A stretch of DNA of 64,000 nt from Thiohalomonas denitrificans (lineage in GTDB: Bacteria > Pseudomonadota > Gammaproteobacteria > Thiohalomonadales > Thiohalomonadaceae), in contig NZ_JAENYR010000011.1 of NCBI RefSeq assembly GCF_016841685.1, positions 1-64,000 of the forward strand, in the 5' to 3' direction. Of this stretch, positions 53,413-61,002 are shown piece after piece. Position 1 is the first letter of the stretch. Every line of letters begins with the position of its first letter. Under the pieces are notes generated by a model. It saw nothing but the letters and a program-made list of their open reading frames with translations. It did no database searches and was not told where the DNA came from. The position numbers and the translations under genes are program-made.

Positions 53413-53592
53413 ATGAGGGTATGCCCTTACCATTGCGGGTGGTGTGATGACCCGGCCTGTAAGGCACAGGGGTGTCGATATACCGGGACGCCGCCGCTGA
53501 TCGCCTGTGAACGGTGTGGTGAACTGCATGAGCCGTATGTTGAACCGGTCCAGTGCGCGGGCTGCTGCGAGCCGCAGCGGGAGGATTCGTGA
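53413..53592 (+). CDS. 59 aa cysteine-rich small protein coupled to ku
   Basis: The ORF MRVCPYHCGWCDDPACKAQG runs to CRYTGTPPLIACERCGELHE and CAGCCEPQREDS. It contains ten cysteines in groups (CPYHCGWC, CxxxxC, CERC, CAGCC), a layout typical of one or two zinc ribbons. A moderate ribosome site (GGCGAG) precedes the ATG. Its TGA overlaps the ku ATG (TGATG), so Ku would be translated by coupling. I do not recognise the family; a zinc-binding partner of the NHEJ proteins is inferred from position only. Confidence 0.6.
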   Translation: MRVCPYHCGWCDDPACKAQGCRYTGTPPLIACERCGELHEPYVEPVQCAGCCEPQREDS

Positions 53593-54437
53593 TGTCACGG
53601 GTAATCTGGAAAGGCAGCATCAGCTTCGGCCTGGTCAATGTCCCGGTCTCCCTCTACTCGGGCGAACAGCGGGACGATATCCATTTTCATCAGCTGGACA
53701 AACGCAACCTCTCTCCGATCGGGTACCGGCTGGTGAACAAAAACACCGGCGAAGAGGTACCCCGGGGTGAGATCGTCAAGGGCTACGAATACGAGAAGGG
53801 CGAGTACGTCCTTGTCTCCGACGACGAACTCAAACAGGCCAATCCCGAAGCGACCCAGACCGTAGAGATCATCGATTTTGTCGAGGGCGACGGCATTCCG
53901 CTCATGTACTTCGATAAGCCCTATTACCTGGAGCCGCAGAAGCGTGCGGAGAAGGGTTACATCCTCCTGCGGGAGACACTCCGGCGCACCGGGAAGGTGG
54001 GGATCGCGCGGGTGGTACTGCGGACCCGTCAGTATCTGGCAGCCCTGGTGCCGGTGGAAAACGCATTGGTCCTGGAGATGCTGCGCTACGATTACGAGCT
54101 GCGTAAACCGGGCGATTTCAACCTGCCGGCCGAAGACATGGAGGCTTACGGCGTATCCGACCGAGAGATCGAGATGGCCGAACGGCTGGTCGAGGGCATG
54201 GCCGGCGAATGGCAGCCGGAGAAGTACCATGACGATTTCCGGGAAGATATCCTGCGCCTGATCGACGAAAAGGTTCGCACCGGCAAGACCCACGAGATCG
54301 GTATCGGACCACCCCCTCCCGAACGCCGCCGTGCCGAGGTCGTCGACCTCATGTCTCTGCTCAAAAAGAGCGTCGAGGAGACGGAGAAGGAGCGCGGCAA
54401 GAAAACCGCACCCAAACGACCCCGAAAACGGGCCTGA
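53592..54437 (+). CDS. ku: Ku-like DNA end-binding protein (bacterial NHEJ)
   Basis: Bacterial Ku forms a homodimeric ring on double-strand ends and recruits LigD. From the ATG at 53592 it is 281 aa, starting SRVIWKGSISFGLVNVPVSL, the typical Ku N-terminus. The core has FDKPYYLEPQKRAEKGYILL and the bridge region, and the C-terminus ends in a Lys-rich tail (KERGKKTAPKRPRKRA) that contacts DNA or LigD. ligD follows after a ~560 bp repeat-filled gap on the same strand. Confidence 0.96.
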   Translation: MSRVIWKGSISFGLVNVPVSLYSGEQRDDIHFHQLDKRNLSPIGYRLVNKNTGEEVPRGEIVKGYEYEKGEYVLVSDDELKQANPEATQTVEIIDFVEGDGIPLMYFDKPYYLEPQKRAEKGYILLRETLRRTGKVGIARVVLRTRQYLAALVPVENALVLEMLRYDYELRKPGDFNLPAEDMEAYGVSDREIEMAERLVEGMAGEWQPEKYHDDFREDILRLIDEKVRTGKTHEIGIGPPPPERRRAEVVDLMSLLKKSVEETEKERGKKTAPKRPRKRA

Positions 54438-54639
54438 GAGCGAGTCCACCTGCCGCTCCGCAGCCCCGAATCGGTGATGAACTGGTAACCACGGGGACCA
54501 CGGGGTAAAACAAGGTGTTCGGCTTTTTCTCCGCCGTGCGCTCCGTGGTTCGAAATTCAAGGGGTGAATCGTTAGTTCTTCAGGAAGAGCCGGAGGCCAC
54601 GAATAATCTTGTGTCGCAAACAGCGAAACTGCCGCATCG

Positions 54640-54957
54640 CTGGGGCTCCTCCTGAAGAACTTGCCTCTGCTGTCATTACGAGGAGCCTAAGCGACGAAGT
54701 AATCTCTCCTGCCAACACCGGGATTGCCGCGTCGCCGAGGCTCCTCCTGAAGAACTTCCGCTTCTGTCACTGCGAGGAGCCCCAGCGACGAAGCAGTCTG
54801 GTACTCCGCAACATCGAGATTGCCGCGTCGCTGGGGCTCCTCGCAATGACACCTAAGAGTTCGTCATTGATTCGGGGCCGCGCAGCGGCGGGTACGGCTC
54901 GCAATGACAACTTTCTTCATTGATTCAGGCCTGCGCAGCAGGACGGCTCGCAGTGAC
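54640..54957. repeat. Tandem GTCATTGCGAGGAGCC-type repeats between ku and ligD
   Basis: About three imperfect units share TGTCAYTRCGAGGAGCC, AGCGACGAAG and the inverted GATTGCCGCGTCGCTGGGG/CTCCTCGCAATGAC (for example 54657-54760, 54765-54853). A different ~50 bp unit, TTCATTGATTCRGG...CGGCTCGCARTGACA, is then repeated twice (54854-54957). No gene is supported in 54438-54999. Confidence 0.8.
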
Positions 54958-54999
54958 AGGAGAGATCCTGCCAATCTTCCCTTGCTATCCAATCTGACC

Positions 55000-57513
55000 A
55001 TGGCACTGGAAAAATATCGCCACAAACGGAATTTCGAACGCACGCCGGAGCCGGGTGGAGAAGAGCCCACTTCGGGCGGCGAAGGTCCGCTGTTCGTGGT
55101 TCAGAAACATGCGGCGCGGCGACTGCACTACGACTTTCGTCTGCAGATTGGAGACGTACTGAAGAGCTGGGCGGTCCCCAAGGGACCGAGTCCCAATCCG
55201 TCCGACAGGCGTCTGGCAGTGGAAACGGAAGATCATCCCCTCGATTACGGTGACTTCGAGGGCGTGATCTCCAAGGGAGAATACGGTGCCGGCACGGTCC
55301 TGCTCTGGGATCGCGGCAGCTGGCAGCCGGAAGGTGATGCCGAGACTGCCTGGCGTCGGGGCCATCTCAGCTTTCGACTCGCTGGAGAGAAACTGAGGGG
55401 CCGCTGGTCGCTGGTCCGTACCGGCGGCAAGGAGAGCCGCAACTGGCTGCTCATCAAGTCCGATGATGACGAGGCCGGGAGCTACTGGAGTGACGCCGAA
55501 GAGAATCAAAGCGTAGCGTCCGGACGCAGCCTGGAGCAAATTGCGCAGGGCCGTGACCACCTCTGGCACTCCGATTCAGGGCACGGGGCGCTGTTTCCCG
55601 AAATGGAGGGCAGACCGGTCCCTTTGCCAGCCGCGATGGACGCCCAACTCGCCCGGCTGACCGACAACCCTCCCGAAGGGGAGCAGTGGCTGCATGAAAT
55701 CAAATTCGACGGCTATCGTATTCTCGCCCGCCTCGATGCCGGCAATGTCCGGCTGATCAGCCGCAACGGCAAGGACTGGACCGGCAAGTTCGGTTCGATC
55801 GCTGCGGCTCTGGCCGACCTGCCGATCCAGAACGCCTGGCTGGACGGGGAGATCTGCACCCTGCTCCCGGATGGAAGGACCAGCTTTCAGGGGCTGCAGG
55901 AGGCCTTGAGCAAGGGGCATGAGGAGGAGCTGGTCTACTTCGTGTTCGACCTGCTCTACCTGGATGGACTGGACCTTCGCGACCGGCCACTGAAAGAGCG
56001 CAAACTTGACCTGAAGCGGATGCTGGAGCGGGTCGGCAGTGGCGCCTCTCTGCTTCGCTATGCCGATCACATTACCGGCCATGGAACGGTCTTCTATGAA
56101 CAGGCGTGCGCCCACGGACTGGAGGGTACGCTGGCCAAGCGCGTCGACGCGCCTTATCGAAGCGGCCGCGGCGGCGACTGGCGGAAGATCAAGTGTCTGC
56201 TTCAGCAGGAGTTCGTCATCGGTGGCTTTACCGATCCGACGGGGGGCCGAAAGGGGCTAGGCGCGCTGCTTCTGGGGGTCTATGAGAACGGGAGCCTTCG
56301 CTACGTAGGAAAGGTCGGAACCGGCTTCACCGAAGCGACACTGCGGGACCTGCATGACCGGCTTCGGCCGCTTGAGCAGTCGGAGCCCCCCTTCACGATG
56401 GGTCTGCCACGCAGCAGCCGCCACCTGCACTGGGTGCGGCCCGAGTTGGTGGCCGAGGTACAGTTCGCCGAATGGACGCGCGAGGGAATATTGCGCACCC
56501 CTTCCTATCAGGGACTGAGAGAAGACAAGCCCCCCACCGAGGTGCGACGCGAGGCCCCAGAGCGGCTTTCGCCCTCCTCGACTGCGCCTGCGCAGGAGCA
56601 ACCCTCTCCTCGCCTGCTGAACGATCGCATCGAGGGCCTGAAGCTCTCCAACCCGGACAAGGTACTCTATCCGGGGCAGGGCCTGACCAAGCGCGATCTT
56701 GCCCATTACTATCAAACGGTGGCTGACCGGATTTTGCCCTGGCTGGCCGGGCGTCCTCTTACCCTGTTGCGCTGCCCCGAAGGTCTCCATGAAGAGTGTT
56801 TTTTTCAGAAACACGCCGAGGGCAACATCCCCAAGGCGATTCGGCGTGTAATGATCCCCGAGAAAGAAGGGAAGGAAGCCTACCTGTTCGTGGACGACCT
56901 CGAAGGACTGATTGGTCTGGTCCAGATGGGTGTACTGGAGATCCACACCTGGGGCGCACGCGCCGACCGGACCGAAGCCCCGGATCGGGTGATTTTCGAC
57001 CTGGATCCCGATGAGGGTCTTGAATGGCGGGCCGTCGTCGACGCAGCGCTGGCGATCCGCTCGCGTTTACAGGAGCTCGGATTCAGCTCCTTTTTGACGA
57101 CCACCGGCGGCAAGGGCCTGCACGTGGTGGTGCCCCTCATCCGCCGGCACGGATGGAGGGAAGTGAAAGCCTTCGCCAAGGCGGTAGCGGAGGGTCTGGT
57201 CAATGGTGCTCCACATCGCTATACCGTCAGCCCCTCGAAGCGGGCCAGGCGGGACAAGCTGTTTATCGACTATTTGCGCAACACCCGGGGCGCAACCGCC
57301 ATTACCCCCTATGGCACCCGCGCCAGGTCGGGCGCCCCGGTGGCGACACCTATCGCCTGGGACGAACTGACGCTCGCCCTCCGACCGGATCAGTGGAATG
57401 TCCACAACATCGCCGAGCGGCTGACGAGGCCGGAGGAAGACCCGTGGAGGGGCTATCGCGGTGTTCGCCAGTCGATCACCATCGCAGCCCGGCGTCAGTT
57501 GGGACTTGAGTAG
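55000..57513 (+). CDS. ligD: Multifunctional NHEJ DNA ligase LigD
   Basis: LigD trims, fills and seals double-strand breaks held by Ku. The start used is ATG 55000 (MALEKYRHKRNFERTPEPG), giving 837 aa; the frame extends 32 codons upstream into repeat DNA. Domain order is phosphoesterase, ligase, polymerase as in Pseudomonas. The PE domain shows FVVQKHAARRLHYDFRLQ with its His/Asp site. The ligase adenylation lysine is Lys235 in EIKFDGYRI, with motif III-like YFVFDLLYLDG. The AEP-type polymerase domain shows DRVIFDLDPDEGLEW and GGKGLHVVVPL. Confidence 0.96.
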   Translation: MALEKYRHKRNFERTPEPGGEEPTSGGEGPLFVVQKHAARRLHYDFRLQIGDVLKSWAVPKGPSPNPSDRRLAVETEDHPLDYGDFEGVISKGEYGAGTVLLWDRGSWQPEGDAETAWRRGHLSFRLAGEKLRGRWSLVRTGGKESRNWLLIKSDDDEAGSYWSDAEENQSVASGRSLEQIAQGRDHLWHSDSGHGALFPEMEGRPVPLPAAMDAQLARLTDNPPEGEQWLHEIKFDGYRILARLDAGNVRLISRNGKDWTGKFGSIAAALADLPIQNAWLDGEICTLLPDGRTSFQGLQEALSKGHEEELVYFVFDLLYLDGLDLRDRPLKERKLDLKRMLERVGSGASLLRYADHITGHGTVFYEQACAHGLEGTLAKRVDAPYRSGRGGDWRKIKCLLQQEFVIGGFTDPTGGRKGLGALLLGVYENGSLRYVGKVGTGFTEATLRDLHDRLRPLEQSEPPFTMGLPRSSRHLHWVRPELVAEVQFAEWTREGILRTPSYQGLREDKPPTEVRREAPERLSPSSTAPAQEQPSPRLLNDRIEGLKLSNPDKVLYPGQGLTKRDLAHYYQTVADRILPWLAGRPLTLLRCPEGLHEECFFQKHAEGNIPKAIRRVMIPEKEGKEAYLFVDDLEGLIGLVQMGVLEIHTWGARADRTEAPDRVIFDLDPDEGLEWRAVVDAALAIRSRLQELGFSSFLTTTGGKGLHVVVPLIRRHGWREVKAFAKAVAEGLVNGAPHRYTVSPSKRARRDKLFIDYLRNTRGATAITPYGTRARSGAPVATPIAWDELTLALRPDQWNVHNIAERLTRPEEDPWRGYRGVRQSITIAARRQLGLE

Positions 57514-57576
57514 CCGACAGGCAGTTGCCGTGTACCTTTGTGCCCCTCTTGCCTGAAGTTTCACGCCAAAGCACCT

Positions 57577-57625
57577 GTAGGTCGGGCTTCAGCCCGTCAT
57601 GGTGACGGCCTGAAGGCCGACCTAC
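57577..57625. repeat. GTAGGTCGGGCTTCAGCCCG dispersed palindrome
   Basis: GTAGGTCGGGCTTCAGCCCG is followed by TCATGGTGA and CGGCCTGAAGGCCGACCTAC, a near-perfect inverted repeat of 20 bp arms. It lies in the 200 bp gap after ligD. This is a known type of proteobacterial intergenic palindrome. Confidence 0.8.
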
Positions 57626-57716
57626 ATGAAAACCGGAGAGTGCAGGAGCGTACCGGGTCGATTATTCCGGTCCGACGGGCTGCTAGACTCGAAACGATAA
57701 CCGACAGGAGAGCCCC

Positions 57717-58190
57717 ATGCGCAAACGTATTATCGATCGGCAGGCCCGCCCTTCATCGACTGAGGCCGAAGGCTGGCTGGACCTCGAACGGATTGCGCGT
57801 GCCGAGCTGACTTCGGAGGACCCGCAGTACCCGATCGAAAACGCCCTGGCCCCACCGGGAGGGGACGGCTGGCGCGCCGAAGCGCCGGGACCGCAAACGG
57901 TGCGGCTACTCTTCGATGAACCGCGACGGGTACAGCGCATACGCCTGGTGTTCGAGGAGCATGACATCGCTCGTACGCAGGAGTTCGCAGTGCGCTGGTC
58001 AACCAGCGGCGGACACACCTACCGCGAGATTATCCGCCAGCAATACAATTTCAGCCCGCCGACCACCGAACGTGAAGAGGAGGAGTTACAGACTCAACTC
58101 GACGGTATGACGGCACTGGAGATCGAGATCATCCCCGACATTGACGGAGGTGACGCACGCGCCTCCCTAACGGAGTTACGGTTGGCGTAG
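57717..58190 (+). CDS. Hypothetical protein with discoidin-like beta-sandwich features
   Basis: 157 aa without signal peptide. The centre (PQTVRLLFDEPRRVQRIRLV to EFAVRWSTSGGHTYREIIRQ) follows the strand pattern of F5/8-type (discoidin) domains, including the usual E...A...WxxxG-like spacing after DPQYPIENAL. The C-terminus ALEIEIIPDIDGGDARASLT completes the sandwich. Similar cytoplasmic proteins are annotated as carbohydrate-binding, but I cannot name a ligand. The TAG stop is the first TAG of an adjoining repeat. Confidence 0.65.
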   Translation: MRKRIIDRQARPSSTEAEGWLDLERIARAELTSEDPQYPIENALAPPGGDGWRAEAPGPQTVRLLFDEPRRVQRIRLVFEEHDIARTQEFAVRWSTSGGHTYREIIRQQYNFSPPTTEREEEELQTQLDGMTALEIEIIPDIDGGDARASLTELRLA

Positions 58191-58671
58191 GGTGCATTCT
58201 TCAAATGTGCGGTTCCGGAGAGGTCGGAGACGGCGCATTTGGATGTGCCCCGGGGCGAGAGTGGTGCACGCTGGAAATCGATCGGTTTTATGGAAGAAGG
58301 TGCAACGTCGAGAATGCGCCCTACCGAGACGGGGTTGTACGCCGAGAATGCGCCTTGTCCCGTAGGGTGCATTCTTTAAATGCACCGTTTCGGCTATGAG
58401 CGGAGCTGGCGCATTTGGATGTGCCCCAGGCGGGGATTGGTGCGTTCTCACAATTAATCGGTTTTATGGAAAGGAAGTTTCAACGTCAAGAATGCGCCCT
58501 ACGGAGACCGGGTGGCACGTCAGAATGCGCCCTACGTAGGGTGCATTCTTCAAATGCACCGTTCCGCTAACGACCGGAGCCGGCGCATTTGAATGTGCCC
58601 CAGGCGAGGGTGGAGTGCTCTGAAATCTTTCGGCTTGGGAAGGAAGGTGCTACGTCGAGAATGCGCCCTAC
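58187..58671. repeat. Three tandem GTAGGG-ended elements filling the gap between two genes
   Basis: Three copies begin GTAGGGTGCATTCTT at 58187, 58362 and 58536 and end AGAATGCGCCCTAC-like at about 58323, 58534 and 58671. The ends are inverted repeats. The interior shares AAATGCACCGTT, GGCGCATTTGGATGTGCCCC, ATCGGTTTTATGGAA and AACGTCGAGAATGCGC. Copies are 135-175 bp, too short to encode a transposase, so the element is MITE-like. The first and last bases provide the TAG stops of the genes on both sides. No gene is present. Confidence 0.85.
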
Positions 58672-59243
58672 CAGTAGCGGACGCGGCCGGTGTCCACATG
58701 CACGAAGTCGGATTCCGGGTAGTAGCCCACGCCGCCCCGTTTCAGGACCACAGCGACTTGTTTGAGCCGTCGGGTCGGGGTACCCGGGAGGCGGATGTCG
58801 ATGGCCTTTCCCACCTTATGCAGGCTGTACTTGGCGATACCTCCTGAAGCAGCGCGCAGTGCCTCGTTGGTGCTCGGGGAACGGTAACCCGAGATCACGT
58901 GGAAGGTCCCCTGCCCCGGAACCCGTTGCTGCATGGCCCAAAGCAGATCGAGCAGTCCCGGGTCGATGCGCTTGACCTCGCTACTGCGGTGATCGCGTAG
59001 GATAAAATCGACGGCCTCGAGGGCCTCAGGAAGGTAGTGACCCTCTTCCCAATAAGGCGTACGCAGGGATTCACCGGTATGCAGGCCATAGAAGGCCAAC
59101 TCCCGCACGTTTTCCTCGCGCGCCGAAATTGCCGTGGCTGAAAAAACCGGTGGCGTGATAACCGTCGTCGCACATGCGGCCGCGGCCTTCAGCAGACCGC
59201 GTCGGCCACGGTCCACCCGATTCCGCTGGATACGGTTTGGCAT
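58668..59243 (-). CDS. DUF882 / YcbK (MepK-like) murein peptidase
   Basis: This is a Tat-type secreted protein (191 aa) with DRGRRGLLKAAAAC signal and no lipobox. The peptidase M15-like DUF882 domain has zinc-site motifs HVISGYRSPSTNEAL, KYSLHKVGKAIDIRLP and SDFVHVDTGRVRYW. E. coli YcbK/MepK, the closest well-known relative, cleaves 3-3 peptidoglycan crosslinks. That suits its neighbour, an L,D-transpeptidase that makes such crosslinks, as in the E. coli ycbB-ycbK pair. Confidence 0.9.
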   Translation of the reverse strand: MPNRIQRNRVDRGRRGLLKAAAACATTVITPPVFSATAISAREENVRELAFYGLHTGESLRTPYWEEGHYLPEALEAVDFILRDHRSSEVKRIDPGLLDLLWAMQQRVPGQGTFHVISGYRSPSTNEALRAASGGIAKYSLHKVGKAIDIRLPGTPTRRLKQVAVVLKRGGVGYYPESDFVHVDTGRVRYW

Positions 59244-59305
59244 TTTTCCCCTCTAATCCGGATTCAGGGGGAATCAAACCGCAAATGACGATCAGCGTCA
59301 ACGAA

Positions 59306-60931
59306 TCAGTTCACGTTGGTAATGAATCCGAATGGTTCACCCTGCAAAGCTGCTATGAGCTTCCGGTTTCGACCGTAGATGTCGTCCCGGAACTGTACCC
59401 GGCCTTCGGAATCGACCCAGGTGGTCTGATAGACAAAGTAAACCGGCACCGGCTCCGGCAGGATTATCTTTTTCCACGCCCCTGTCTCCGCAGCTTCGAG
59501 CAGGCGTCCGCTCCCCCAGGTGTCATCGAGCAGTGCGCCGGCGAGGAGAAAAGGTTTTTCCAGCCGGATGCAGCCGTGGCTCAGCGCCCGGTCGCGGCGC
59601 GCGAACAGGTGACGGTCGGGGGTATCGTGAAGATAGATGGCAAAGCGATTGGGCAGCACCAGCTTGATCTGCCCGAGGGCGTTGCGGCTTCCGGGCTCTT
59701 GCTCAAGGACATAGGGGAACGGTTCCTCCCTGTCCAGTCGCAGGACAGCCAGGACATCGTCCCGGGTCAACTCCACCGGGCGCCCCTCCTTGAACGCCTG
59801 AATGCCCTGTCTAACGAAATAGGCCGGGTCCGACAACATACGCGGCAGCAGTTCATCACGGGCAATCGCCTCCGGCACCACCCATCCGGGATTGAGAACC
59901 AGGTAGCGAATCGATGAGGTAAAGGCCGGAGTCTCCCACTCCTCCTCCGCGCGACCCACAATGATGCGCATGCTCAACTGTTCACGATCGGCTTCGTAAA
60001 AAGAGAGACGAAAACCGGCGACATTCACCACCACGGAGCGCTGCGCCTCGGTACGCGGCATCCAGCGCCAGCGCTCCAGGCTGGCCCGGATCTGTGCAAG
60101 CCGCTCCTCGACCGGCACATTCAGGGCCGCCCGGGTTTCCGGGCCCACCCGACCATCCACCTGGAGTCCGTGCCGCACCTGAAAACGCCGTACGCCCGCC
60201 TCGACTTGCCCATCGAAATATCCCGGGTCCGGATGTTGTGCCGGGGAGAGGTCGCCGCTCTGCGCCAGGCGGCGGCGAAGCGTGAGGACCCGCGGCTGGC
60301 GATCGCCCCGCTTCAGGTTCGGAGTCGCCCCGGGAAGCAGATAATGGAAGCCACCCATCCGGGCTACGGCCCGATAGTCCAGAAGGGCGCGGCGCAAATG
60401 ACGGTAGCCGGCTGCCTGCGGTGCCAGGCCGTCCAGCACCGTCGCCACCGATTGACCATCGAGCAACTCGATGATCCGCTCCGGTGCCAGGCGATCCCGC
60501 TGCCAATGCCAGGAGGGGTCGACCCTGTAGGGATCGGTTTGCCCCCGGTAGAGTTCCGAGGCGGTCACCAGCAGGGCATGCGTGAGTTGCAGTTCGACTG
60601 CGGCGATACGCTCGGAAGAGACTTCACCAAGAGGGATATAGGGCGTGCGGGCATAATCGAGCCCGTGGCGCTCGTTGGCCAGCCAGGTCAGGAATTCGCG
60701 GGCACGCGGGTTGATTCCGCGGCCATCGAACCACAAGGGTGTGTAGCGGCGTGCGGAATAGACACCGTGCCAGGAAGAAAAGGTCGTCAACCGGGCCACC
60801 TCGGCAGGCACCTGGTCATTTTGCAGCCAGACACGCAGCACCGCCCTTACATCGACATCGGCTGCTGCGGGATTGAGCGATCCCAGCAACAGCACGACGG
60901 CCGCCAGACCGCGGCGCATCCCCGTCAACAT
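59306..60931 (-). CDS. ldtD: L,D-transpeptidase, YcbB/LdtD type
   Basis: LdtD forms 3-3 (mDAP-mDAP) crosslinks in the periplasm. I place the start at ATG 60931 (541 aa); an ATG at 60919 is equally possible and the frame is open to 61006. After a signal peptide (LAAVVLLLGSLNPAAA) comes a scaffold domain, a PG-binding-1 domain (FDGQVEAGVRRFQVRHGLQV, VGPETRAALN), and the YkuD catalytic domain with nucleophile Cys454 in SHGCIRLEKP. It is 62 bp upstream of the DUF882 gene on the same strand. Confidence 0.93.
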   Translation of the reverse strand: MLTGMRRGLAAVVLLLGSLNPAAADVDVRAVLRVWLQNDQVPAEVARLTTFSSWHGVYSARRYTPLWFDGRGINPRAREFLTWLANERHGLDYARTPYIPLGEVSSERIAAVELQLTHALLVTASELYRGQTDPYRVDPSWHWQRDRLAPERIIELLDGQSVATVLDGLAPQAAGYRHLRRALLDYRAVARMGGFHYLLPGATPNLKRGDRQPRVLTLRRRLAQSGDLSPAQHPDPGYFDGQVEAGVRRFQVRHGLQVDGRVGPETRAALNVPVEERLAQIRASLERWRWMPRTEAQRSVVVNVAGFRLSFYEADREQLSMRIIVGRAEEEWETPAFTSSIRYLVLNPGWVVPEAIARDELLPRMLSDPAYFVRQGIQAFKEGRPVELTRDDVLAVLRLDREEPFPYVLEQEPGSRNALGQIKLVLPNRFAIYLHDTPDRHLFARRDRALSHGCIRLEKPFLLAGALLDDTWGSGRLLEAAETGAWKKIILPEPVPVYFVYQTTWVDSEGRVQFRDDIYGRNRKLIAALQGEPFGFITNVN

Positions 60932-61002
60932 CCGACGCTGATGGAGAGTGATTCCCAAACCGCACGTCCTTTTCACCAGGCTGCCAGGCATAAGACAAGG
61001 AC

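Noticed and set aside
54904-54999. N-terminal extension of LigD from an upstream ATG.
   Set aside because: The extension is encoded by the tandem repeat and is absent from LigD proteins; ATG 55000 gives the normal N-terminus.
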